Positions 45,301 to 64,000 of a DNA stretch of 64,000 nucleotides are shown piece by piece. The notes under the pieces are model-generated. The model searched no databases. It saw nothing but the letters and a program-made list of their open reading frames with translations, and had not been told where the DNA came from. Source of the DNA: Melitaea cinxia (taxonomy: Eukaryota > Arthropoda > Insecta > Lepidoptera > Nymphalidae); NCBI RefSeq assembly GCF_905220565.1, contig NC_059406.1, positions 14,952,001 through 15,016,000 of the forward strand, given 5' to 3'. Within the stretch, counting starts at the first letter, position 1, and the number at the start of each line of letters is the position of its first letter. A program made the position numbers and the translations under genes.

Positions 45301-46360
45301 TTATGAACCAATTTTAATAATTCTTTTTTTTTTGGAAAGGAGATATCCCTAGTTTGGTACCATGATAAGGAAACCTGGATCTGATGATGGGATCCTAGAG
45401 AAATCGAGGGAATCTCTCGAAAATCTGCATAACTTTTTACTGGGTGTACCGATTTTGTTGATTTTTAATTTAATCAAAAGCCGATGTTTATTGTGTGGTC
45501 ACATTTAAATACATCGAGATCTGATTACAACTTTTGTAGTAATCTTTGATAATGCGTATTTACTTGACTATGTTTTCGTCTACCTACGTTGTATTACTTG
45601 TCGATCTAAGTAAAGTCGGTTTTTCTTCATTTGTCTGCAAACTCAATTATAATTATAATGAATAAACAAGAAATATTTTTTGTTTTAGGTACTAGAGGAA
45701 ACCGGATTCGACATAACCAATCTTATCAACAAACAAGAGTATATTGAAGTTACGTTCCATGATCAGACCGCACGTTTGTATATTATCTGTAACATACCGC
45801 GCGACACAAAGTTTCAGCCGCAAACTAGATGCGAAATAAAGGCTTGCGAATGGTTCCCTATATCTGATCTACCAGCTAGTAGAAAAGACATGACTCCCAA
45901 ACTCAAAATGGGTGTCAGCCCTAACTCCTTTTTCATGGTGCAGCCATTTGTTAAGAGGCTGAGACGGTGGGTCGCAGAGAGGAATCACAAAGTATTTCGA
46001 AGAACCAGGCACAAATCTCTAGGTGACATCGATTCATGCAGAAAGAACAAGACAATTTCCCAAGGATTACAAAACGAGATACAGGAGTTTCAGACGACCG
46101 GGCACAAGTATAAAAATAATCACGGCAACCATTCGAACCCGAAGGCAATTAACAACGGAAATAGTAATAGAAAAGGCGGAAAAACGTCTAAACGTCAATT
46201 GTTTACGCCACAAAATACTCATACTAATGATTTTTCTCCCGTCCAAAAAGAGAACACTCCGCCTCAAGAGGTGGAAGAGAGTTCGTATTTGAACTTTGTG
46301 GCGCCATCTTGGGCTAATTTCAAATTTGATAGACGCGCCATCTTTGATTCTATGACTTGA
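42316..46360 (+). CDS. DCP2: mRNA-decapping enzyme 2 (Nudix hydrolase)
   Basis: Exons 42316-42386, 43232-43397, 44986-45204 and 45689-46360 give 1128 nt (375 aa) in consistent phase. Residues 14-79 form the N-terminal all-alpha regulatory domain (IPIDILDDLCSRFIINLP, then FQIELAHWFYLDYY), which binds DCP1. The catalytic domain holds the Nudix box from GFPKGK (133-138) to REVLEETGFD (151-160), with the metal-binding glutamates in REVLEE. Box B lies around residues 227-240 (PNSFFMVQPFVKRLRRW). A basic disordered tail follows and ends in FKFDRRAIFDSM, the C-terminal motif kept in animal DCP2 proteins. The enzyme removes the m7GpppN cap in the 5'-3' decay pathway, in cytoplasm and P-bodies. The exon 3 donor is GTTTGT. 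A poly(A) signal is at 46606-46611. The protein is much shorter than Drosophila DCP2 and close to the vertebrate size. Confidence 0.96.
43441..43590 (-). repeat. Dispersed repeat family A, minus-strand copy in DCP2 intron 2
   Basis: Reads, on the minus strand, TTCAGCCTATCGCAGTCC, then AGGCCTCAACAAGTTC and GTTGGTGACCGCAGTGCTGG. It lacks the second half of the family. Confidence 0.7.
45285..45660 (+). repeat. Dispersed repeat family F in DCP2 intron 3
   Basis: TAATTCTTTTTTTTTTGGAA, GGAGATATCCCTAGTTTGGT, TTTTACTGGGTGTACCGATT and TTGTATTACTTGTCGATCTA, ending 28 bp before the exon 4 acceptor. Confidence 0.65.
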
Positions 46361-46605
46361 AAATTAAATATCAACACGGGCTGATCTCATTTTTTCTAAC
46401 GCCCTGTTGATTCTTTTATAAACTTAATCTTAACATTATTGAAAATATAATTTTTTGACGTATATATAATAGTGTATTATTGTTCCTAATTTAAATCTCT
46501 TAAAGCTACGCGATGGAACGCGATGCAACACAGGCTTAAAACTGTAATAAGTAATTATAACTGTAATAAGTAATATACATAATAGAGCCGGTTTCACCGG
46601 TTGTA

Positions 46606-46611
46606 AATAAA
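46606..46611 (+). terminator. DCP2 poly(A) signal
   Basis: AATAAA about 245 bp after the DCP2 stop, the first canonical hexamer in the 3' flank. Confidence 0.6.
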
Positions 46612-46619
46612 GTTTATCT

Positions 46620-48010
46620 AGCAAATAAATTACTGATAGACATTAATAGTAGAAGATAGGAATAGGCCATTTGGATCTGTTTTTCATCAATTAATAAACT
46701 ACAACTTTTAGATTCATATTTTTGAATTGGCAAATACAGGCAGTTCTCGTACTTACAGCATGTTAGATTCTCGAAATACGCGACGTAAATCGAAACGACG
46801 AAAGTCGAGACAAATTTTTTCATACGTTTACATGTAAAACTCAAGGGCTAGGATCCACACAGACTCAAAATAAATAAAAAAACTACATTTATAACAAAGG
46901 ATATACATACTTTATTATCGAAAGTAAGTTCTTAAAATAATTATAAAAATATGTATTTATGAAATTGCTAGTTTTTTCGGTATTTGTGTGTTATTAATTT
47001 TAATAATAATGATAAAACTTTAATAATCAAAATATGTAATGAGAAATAATAAATAAACTTTTGGGCTTAAAGAAACTATCAATTCTAGATTACTTCGCTT
47101 CTTTCTTCTTGCTATCATACATGTATTGGTAACACAATAGGTAGATAGATAGAAGGCTGCACAAATTTTGTTATTAACAATGTATTAACATTAAAACTTC
47201 TCTGTTAACAAGTGAATTTTCCTATACCGGAAATCGAAACAAATGATGTATGCTTGAGGAATTATGTCAAAACATTATTCGACGTAACTCGAAACGACGT
47301 AAGTCGAGAACTGTCTGTATCTCATAAATATAGTCGAATTTGATGGTAAAAATGAACAATTAGAAACACTTTTATCAATTATAATCTTTATTGTAAGCAA
47401 TTTAATGCTTGTTATAGGTGACAGCCTGCTCATATAGCTAAATATTTTTTGATAAAAGAACATGGAAATAATACATATATAAATACAAATATTACACGTA
47501 GACTCGGCGGGAATCGAACCCGCAACCGGCGATACAGAAAGCACGGCAATAGGTGAAACAGGCCCTCAGTATTTTAAAGCCAACGTAACGTAAATTTCTT
47601 ACAATAAATGCGCATTAACAACACTTTAATTAATTTATGGTTGTAGAGCAAAGCTTAAAGCGCAGACGCGTTCATCATTCAAGCTATCTAGGTTCACGAG
47701 GTTAATTATTATTATTGTGTACCACTGCGCAATTGCCTTGATAGTTATGATAAAATATACTATGAAATTATTGCATACCTACTTATATCGAAGTTGTAGA
47801 TTTATTTGAGAATTGTGCGACCTTTTAACAATCTCTAATATCCAAATCTCTTAATAGAGATTTAATGTTTATATATACATTCAGTGTCTAAAATCTATAG
47901 CTATTAAATAGCATTATAGATGTGTAATGATAAGTCTGACCATGTTTTAAAAATTATATTGAAATTGTTATCTCAATCACAAAAATTTCCAATCTCCTTT
48001 GTTCTTCAGT
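46620..48010. other. Intergenic after DCP2, repeat debris only
   Basis: No gene is seen. Two stretches near 46730-46815 and 47275-47335 share CGACGTAA-TCGAAACGACG and AAGTCGAGA motifs in inverse arrangement with a CAGTTCTCG/GAACTGTCTG end, so they may be ends of one short element. A reversed SINE B box (GGGAATCGAACCCGC) is at about 47508-47522. Confidence 0.4.
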
Positions 48011-48610
48011 TTATTTCTAATCGACTTCCAAAAAAGGAGGAGATTCTCAATTCGACTGTATTTTTTTTATGTATGTGATTTCAGAACTTTTGACTGGGTG
48101 GACCGATTTCGACTTTTTTTTAAATCGAAAGGTGGTGTGTGTCAATTGGTCCCATTTAAATTTATTTGAGATCTAACAACTACTTTTCGAGTTATATCTA
48201 ATAATGCATTTTTACTTGACGCTTTTTTCGTCAACCTACGTTGTATTTATACCACATAACTTTTTACTGCCGATTTTGTCTTTTTTTGTTGGAAAGGAGA
48301 TATCCCTAGTTTGGTACCATGATAAGGCAACCAGGTTTTGATGATGGGATCCCAGAGAAATTGAGTGAAACTCGAAAATCTGCATAACTTTTTACTGGGT
48401 GTACCGATTTTGATAATTTTTAATTAAATCGAAAGCTGATGTTTGTCATGTGGTCACATTTAAATTTTATCGAGATCTGATAACTACTTTTTGAGTAATC
48501 TTTGATAACGCGTAGTTACTTGACTATTTTTTCGTCGATCTACGTTGTATTACTTGTCGATGTAATTGAAGTCGGTTTTTCTTTGTTTGCCTGCAAACAC
48601 AATTATTCTT
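48010..48610 (+). repeat. Dispersed repeat family F copy
   Basis: Starts ATCGACTTCCAAAAAAGGAG and runs through GGGATCCCAGAGAAATTGAG and TTTTTACTGGGTGTACCGAT to GTCGATGTAATTGAAGTCGG, then GCCTGCAAACACAATTATT. Confidence 0.7.
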
Positions 48611-48611
48611 T

Positions 48612-48920
48612 CATGTATTTCTAAAGTTTTCAACGGACTACTAAATAAATAATGGTATCTCAACAAACGCAGTGTGGGTCGCCGTCCAGCCCACTGGGCC
48701 GACGATCTACGTAAGATTGCCAGTGGTGGCCTGATAAGGATTGCGGAAAATCGGGATGTCTGGCGCGAGCTTTGGGAGGCCTATGTCCAGCAGTGGACTA
48801 CGACAAAAGTGAAGTGGATTGAATGGTATCTCGGCCTTTTTTTATTATCCTGCCCAACTCTTTACAACGGGTGAAATCATGTACATATAAGCACTCACCT
48901 GTTGAAGGCATACACTCAAA
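48612..48920 (+). pseudogene. LINE tail plus copy of the GLMP intron 5/exon 5 junction
   Basis: Near-identical to 53270-53567. It encodes a LINE C-terminal block (ADDLRKIASGG, WRELWEAYVQQWTTTKV), typical of RTE-like elements. The match continues into GGTGAAATCATGTACATATA, AGCACTCACCTGTTGAAGGC. The CACCTGTTGAAGGC part is the reverse complement of the GLMP exon 5 end with its donor. The match stops about 20 nt into exon 5, so this is a copied fragment, not an exon. Confidence 0.75.
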
Positions 48921-49019
48921 TACAATTATGAATAAAGATATTATTATTAATTCATTTTTTAAATTTATTGAAAGCTGGATACAAGTCCTTCGCTCTAAAC
49001 TGTACAAATATTATTAATT

Positions 49020-51936
49020 CAAATACCATAGGGATTACCAAGGTCTCATCAAATGAATCATGTGTTGAGCGAATGAAATGAGCCCTCTGGCGGAATTTTG
49101 TTTAAAATAATGAATCACAAAATAATAAGAACAAATTAATAATACCAATTTTTATTTTACATCTATACAGACAGGTTAACAAAATATCACATCAAAATAC
49201 AAGGTTCGCAAGTTACTACAATAAATATACAAAATTGTCTATAAATATTACAGATTTATTCATAACGAACGATTTTTCATTATTTAATTTTAATGTTATA
49301 ATTATAATATCGAGCCCAGCAAGACTTTTTAAGATTTTGCGATTATTTACGTCATGAAAAACGGCGCCAAAAACTTAAATTCATATCTTTCATAAATAGC
49401 ATCTTCACAATACTGTCTTTTTATCTTAAAAAATCCAAATATCACAATGTGTAATGTCACATTTACGCTATTTTCATTATACTAAAAACATGCACTCAAA
49501 TAATATCAAACGTCAAGTTTAGTAAAACAGTACAATAATGAATTTAAACAGAGTGAGAACCAAGATTTAATTCACTTCAGGACATTAATTTAAGAAAATA
49601 TCACATAATTTGGATACGAATAAAGGAACTAAGGAGAAGGAATAATAATTCATCAGATTTAACGGTTATTGTTAAATAACATTAAAAAATATTTACAAAA
49701 CATTTTTTTTTACAAATTAATCTAGATTTAAAATTAAAGGCTTTAGTGAAAACTAATAAAAATTTACAGCGCAATTCGCGCCATAATTTTTAAGTCAAAT
49801 GTCACCCATCTTGACAATTGAAAAGTAAAATAATATAAGCAACAAAAATATGAACTACATTTACCATAAAAGAAATTATTTTTCAGATTTGATTCTTTTT
49901 TTAAATTTTATTTAGTACACATATTTAATGCTTTTAAGAACATAACTGTATGAAAAATATGCGTACCTACTCTAATGTCATTGGCTACGTACACAAACAT
50001 TGAACGTGCAGTTTAAACCGAGATGCCTATATTGAAAATAAACAACGATTCGTTTTCCGCATTGTTTAATTTTTAAAACCATCGAGAGATTTATTTGAAC
50101 ACGACATGTACAGCAAAACGAATAGTTCTTTAATATAGGAACCCGACATAAAAGTGGTCTACTTCTTGAATGTTTTCGTCTATTAAAATAAAATAAAAAT
50201 TATCATTATTGATTGTCAAAAAAAAACCTACATTTATACATTGACAAAAATGTTTAAAAATCACAAGTCAAAATAGATATTTTTTTTTTTGCCTTTTTAT
50301 TACTTAAGAGCCATTTCACAATTTTACGCTCTGCAAGTTTAGGTAAATTTGGTCGCATCGCGCGAGTCGTACGAGCCGCGCGATTTTTGTGCTAGTACGT
50401 ATAGTGTGACAACCAAAAGACCATCGTGATCATTTTCTGATGTATAATAAAAATTATAACTATGGTATAAAATGTTTTTTACATAATTAATTTGTTAAAA
50501 ATTTCAAGTATGTTATATAACAACAGTCAATAAATTTAAAATAAAATTAAAAAAATCAATTTTATGAAACAATTTTTTTAAATATATTTAGTTTTTTCAG
50601 TTTACGAATGAATCTAATATTTACGATATGAATAAAAAAGAATTTAATGACATCGACACCGACAAACATATTAATTAACAAATAACAAGACAAACAGATT
50701 GAAATGCCTATTTGTATTGATAGTGTGAGAAAAGAAAATTAAATTATACATTTGTTTACAAAAATTATCATTATATTATTTTACAGTCATTTTCGTAATA
50801 TGTTTATTTTATTTATATTTTATTATGAAAGTATCAAATGCGTTTTATCCGCTATAACAACAGGCGCTTGGCGCGTGTGAGCGAAAGAGACGGCTGCGCA
50901 GAATTTGGCGTGGACCTTACCTCTAAGAGCGCTAGCGCTCGACTGATTTACCGGGCTTGATGCGTGGCAATATATACTATCTTTTTATTATTTAATATAA
51001 AATGTATTAAAAATAATTACATCTTTTAATTATTTTTTTTGTATTCCTTAATGATGTAAGTTTACTTTGATGAAGATAGTTCGTTAAAATTTCTTAGTTT
51101 TCTAAGAGAAATATCGCTTTTAAAATTGTACTTATTTGGAAAATATTCGTAACTTTAAATTTTTTTTATCGTTTAATAGAGTTACAAGTGGAATAAAAAT
51201 CTATGATAGTGGACAACAAAATTATATTCCACATATTATGATATTTTTTTAAAATGGTTTCAACGTAGAGGTTATTGAAAAGTAGGACTTCAAAGTATAC
51301 ATTGCGACCGTTTACCCAGGGAGGAGGCTGATGAAAAGGTTAATAATTTTATACACATAATATAAATCAAAATTCTGATATGACTATGGACTACAACAAA
51401 GGTTGCTCTATTATATTTCAAGAATATAAATTACATTATTGCATCCAACACTGAGATTAACGATGTCAAAATATTACAATTTCGCGGATTGTTACCGATT
51501 TTTGTGAAATGGCTCTTAAATCGCCAGTAACAACAATAAGTTTAAAAACATTGAATTAAATGAACAATACATTTTTTTTTACTTTTACTGATCAACGTTT
51601 ATTTTACTGGTAACTCTGACAGATCTATTTGGGACATTCCATAGCCAGCAACCTAAAGTCGAATTCACATAATATTAAATAAATAATACATTTATTTATT
51701 TATTATACTTACCTGTATTTATACAAGTGTATCCCGCTCTAGGGATCTCACAGAAATATCGATTTAAAAACAATTTACTAAATACCAGGTCCATAAAAAT
51801 CAAAGATTCATTTTGTTTACGAACCATTAAATTTCGTCCACGACACGTTTTAAGCATGACCGTCCGTTAACAAAACGAATCGTTTCTAAATATAGGAACC
51901 CGGTTTTGATTGGTTGCAAAAATATGTCGAAAATAT
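49020..51936. other. AT-rich intergenic and GLMP 3' flank
   Basis: No supported coding exon. The GLMP 3' UTR probably ends near the minus-strand AATAAA at 51691-51696. The rest is AT-rich sequence with MITE copies (50024-50144, about 51870-51903) and a GC-richer island near 50870-50965 (GGCGCGTGTGAGCGAAAGAG) of unknown nature. Confidence 0.4.
50024..50144. mobile_element. MITE with CCTATATT-type ends, copy 2
   Basis: GCCTATATTGAAAATAAACA, then ACGATTCGTTTTCC at the left; AAAACGAATAGTTC, then TTTAATATAGGAACCC at the right. Same ends as 1472-1635. Confidence 0.55.
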
Positions 51937-61455
<9,519 letters not shown>

Positions 61456-61519
61456 ATTTATCGATATAGGATATTTAAAATTATTAAAAAAAACACTTCG
61501 ATTATAGGGGTCGAGTTCA

Positions 61520-62210
61520 CGCGACAATAAACATTACAAATTACACGATAAACACCTCAGCACGTGCGAACGCATCGAGTGAATATACATGTATACGATA
61601 ACGCCTACGGCCTACCAAGAAATATCTATACTATAATTAGTTCGTCTTCTGCAATCTGCATATTATTCAAATATACAAACTCGGTACCTATACACCTCAC
61701 CTCACCAATCTTCCTGTGTGTGCGTAAGTGACATTTGACAATTGCGTCATATAGCTGAAAGATACTGCTGATGATTTAGGGCCTGTTTCACCAGATGTGG
61801 ATAATGTTATATGATGAATGACAGTATCCGTCAGTTAAAAGATTTTAATTAATTATTCTTTTTACCATCGAATTCTACTGTATATATAAGATATTTCTAT
61901 TCACATAAATTAAAATTTAAAGTTGTGGTATTGTGGATTTGTGGTAATTAGTCTATTTTTACCTCCCGCTGTCAAAGTCTGATCGATTACTGGTAGAACA
62001 TGCCCTTAACAATAATATCGTACGTTGTAGTGTAATCATTTAAATTTTTAATTCTGAAAATTATTAAAATATTGGATTTTGTGTCAGTATCACTCTTATT
62101 GTTTATTCGCTTAGTACCGGAACAGTATAAAGATGGATCTTTGTTATCTGTTTTGCGGGGTAGTTACACACTATATAAATACTATTATAATTTAAATTTA
62201 TGCTTCTAAT
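61520..62210. other. GLMP upstream intergenic region
   Basis: AT-rich, no exon seen. It should contain the GLMP promoter, but I can point to no certain element. Confidence 0.3.
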
Positions 62211-62214
62211 TCTT

Positions 62215-62405
62215 AAATATAAAATTCTCATGTCACAATGTTAGTTATCATACTCCTCCGAAACGGCTGGACCGATTTTTATGAAATTTTGTGTGAATAT
62301 CGGATAGGTCTAAGAATCGGCCAACATCTATTTTCATACCCCGAAATTATAAGAGGGGGACTAATAACATATATAACAAAACAACGTTTCCGGGGTCAAC
62401 TAGTA
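62215..62405 (-). repeat. RTE-like 3'-UTR repeat (family E)
   Basis: Reverse-oriented copy: CTCCGAAACGGCTGGACCGA, then TGAAATTTTGTGTG and CGGGGTCAACTAGTAATT. It lies upstream of GLMP. Confidence 0.55.
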
Positions 62406-62938
62406 ATTCTTATTTAAAATGTTATCACGTGAGGTTCATCGTGAGATTTTTAGAAGCCGACGAAAGTAATTGATATTAGATGCGAGTAATTTGTTTATTT
62501 ATTTTCAAATTAAAATTTATTTATTAAAAAAAAACTACAGTCGAAAAAAATAAATTGTCTGAAGCACTTACTTCGACTGGAAAATTTTCTTTCATACGGA
62601 TCAAGCTATAGTATGAAACGTTTTCAATGAAAGAACAAAAAAAGGGTATTGCTTCAGAAAATAAATGTTACATTTTAAAGATATTAAGCCTTATGTCAAG
62701 ATAATATAGCAATTACTTCAAACTTAGAATTATTATATGTTCATTTTGTAATAGGGTGAAGGTAATTCAGAATAGAGATTAAAAGGAAATAAAATTTGCC
62801 CTTTCTCTCATGTTTATATAAATAACCAAGTAAAAAAATAAACAAACAAAGAGTTTTTTTTTATTTTATAAGTCAAACATTTAATATATAATTATACATA
62901 ATATGTATAGATATATAATATTAACATTATATTTAAAA

Positions 62939-63083
62939 TTAAACAGACGTATCAAGATCTTCGAAGTTTGATTTCTTTCGCGGTTCTTTGTCGTCGGGCG
63001 AGTGACCTCGTTTTTCATTGCCTTTCTCTTTACTGTGTTTATTTTGATTTCTTATTGCTTTTGATATTTTTTCTTCGCCGACA
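62939..63083 (-). CDS. Terminal coding exon of an unrecognised gene
   Basis: A good acceptor (TTTTCAG at about 63084-63090, minus strand) opens a reading frame of 47 codons plus stop (the first base completes a split codon), beginning VGEEKISKAIRNQNK. It is strongly charged, rich in Lys, Glu and Ser (for example KRGHSPDDKEPRKKS), and ends FEDLDTSV. A minus-strand AATAAA lies about 75 bp beyond the stop, near 62859-62864. Together these suggest the disordered C-terminus of a real gene whose other exons lie to the right, possibly outside the window. I do not recognise the family. Confidence 0.5.
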
Positions 63084-63089
63084 CTGAAA

Positions 63090-64000
63090 ATAGACAATTT
63101 ATTAGTTATAATTATATAATCAGAGTTTAAAATTATTCAAAAGGGACATTCGTTATTACAACTTTTTTTTAATAATAAAAAAAGATATCTATACAATTTT
63201 ACACATAATTTTGTCAGCACATGTAAAAACACAATGTTACTTTTCGCATTTAAATTTTTTATATGGCAACTTAACATTACTGTGATGCAAAGATATGAAC
63301 ATAACTCAAAGAAGTTTTACTAATCCTAACCCCCATTTTTTATTAATGAACATGGATTAAAATTATTGTTATATTTTATTTTCTTTTAAAGTCTTGTACT
63401 ATAGACAACATCCTAAACCTATACTGCCATGTTTAGGTAAAAGATAGTATGAGGGGAAATTCAAGTATTACTTAAACACCGAAGGGGGGTGGGTGTCTAT
63501 ATTTTGCTTATTTTTGATGACATGGGCGGGTCTCGATGATGGTTCCGTCAGCAATATTTATTTATTATTTCTGAATAGATTAAAAAAATATATACACCAA
63601 AGATTTACATAATCATTGGAGGGGGGGGGGGGGGATAGTTTTTCTGACTTTCGCTGACAAGGGACAGGAGGGGGGTAAAAACTACTAAAATTTTAAGAAT
63701 TTTTAAGAAATTGAACTAAATAAAGGTTTCATAAATTCAACAGTATCTTGGCTTCTCCAACTTCTGAAGAGGCTAGAAGTGTGTATAAATTAGTCCTAAT
63801 ATATTTAAAGAGACATTGTTGATTTAGTTAAGAACGATGGAGGTCAACAGTCGCATCGCAAGCTGCATAGTGAGTGAGCGTGTCGTTGAATAGAAAATAA
63901 TAATTAAATAACATAATACCGGTTATTTAAAAGTAAACAACACCTGTGTGTCGAGTCCGGGAGTTGCTATTTACATTATGAAGCTTATGTTCAATGGAGG
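63090..64000. other. Right edge, no certain gene
   Basis: Contains poly(G) and G-rich runs (63483-63492, about 63620-63634, 63668-63676). A short plus-strand frame at 63837 (MEVNSRIASCI) runs into GTGAGTGAG, which could be a first exon and donor. Nothing here confirms it. Confidence 0.25.

Overview
The window is nuclear DNA of an insect, most likely a moth or butterfly. It is AT-rich, its genes are split by GT-AG introns, and about half of it is dispersed repeat. Several repeats (for example the family around AGTCCACTGCTGGACATAGG, and LINE tails ending GTGTACAATAAAG) are of kinds I associate with Lepidoptera. No species can be named from the sequence alone.

Six protein genes can be rebuilt exon by exon with consistent phases. 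From left to right: (1) a YTHDC2/Bgcn-type RNA helicase, minus strand, 1793-20818, 12 exons, 1357 aa; (2) NOB1, the 20S pre-rRNA endonuclease, plus strand, 26415-27719, one exon, 434 aa; (3) FAM172A/ARB2A, minus strand, 27865-32821, 5 exons, 327 aa; (4) syntaxin-18, minus strand, 37010-38070, 2 exons, 324 aa, with a GC-AG intron; (5) the decapping enzyme DCP2, plus strand, 42316-46360, 4 exons, 375 aa; (6) GLMP/NCU-G1, a lysosomal membrane protein, minus strand, 51937-61455, 7 exons, 387 aa. A terminal exon of a seventh, unrecognised minus-strand gene lies at 62939-63083. These are housekeeping genes (RNA metabolism, ribosome maturation, secretory and lysosomal function). Nothing suggests they form one pathway, although YTHDC2, NOB1 and DCP2 all act on RNA.

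The intergenic and intronic space is layered mobile DNA. It includes a Tc1/mariner-type element (about 14558-19863) split by an almost intact jockey-type LINE (15444-18729), both inside YTHDC2 intron 2. A 4.3-kb TTAA-flanked piggyBac-type element (20905-25217) sits between the divergent YTHDC2 and NOB1 genes. A decayed Ty3/gypsy element (about 32985-35655) lies upstream of FAM172A. An element with perfect 31-bp terminal inverted repeats (38733-41167) carries a 5'-truncated LINE with a 12-bp target duplication. There are also several MITE and SINE families.

No bacterial-style system, CRISPR array or operon is present. The observations most worth following are the eroded YTH domain, with its QHS-repeat tail, in an otherwise complete YTHDC2; a partial copy of that gene's ankyrin exon inside an intronic satellite; and a segment holding the GLMP exon 5 splice junction copied 4.6 kb downstream next to a LINE tail.
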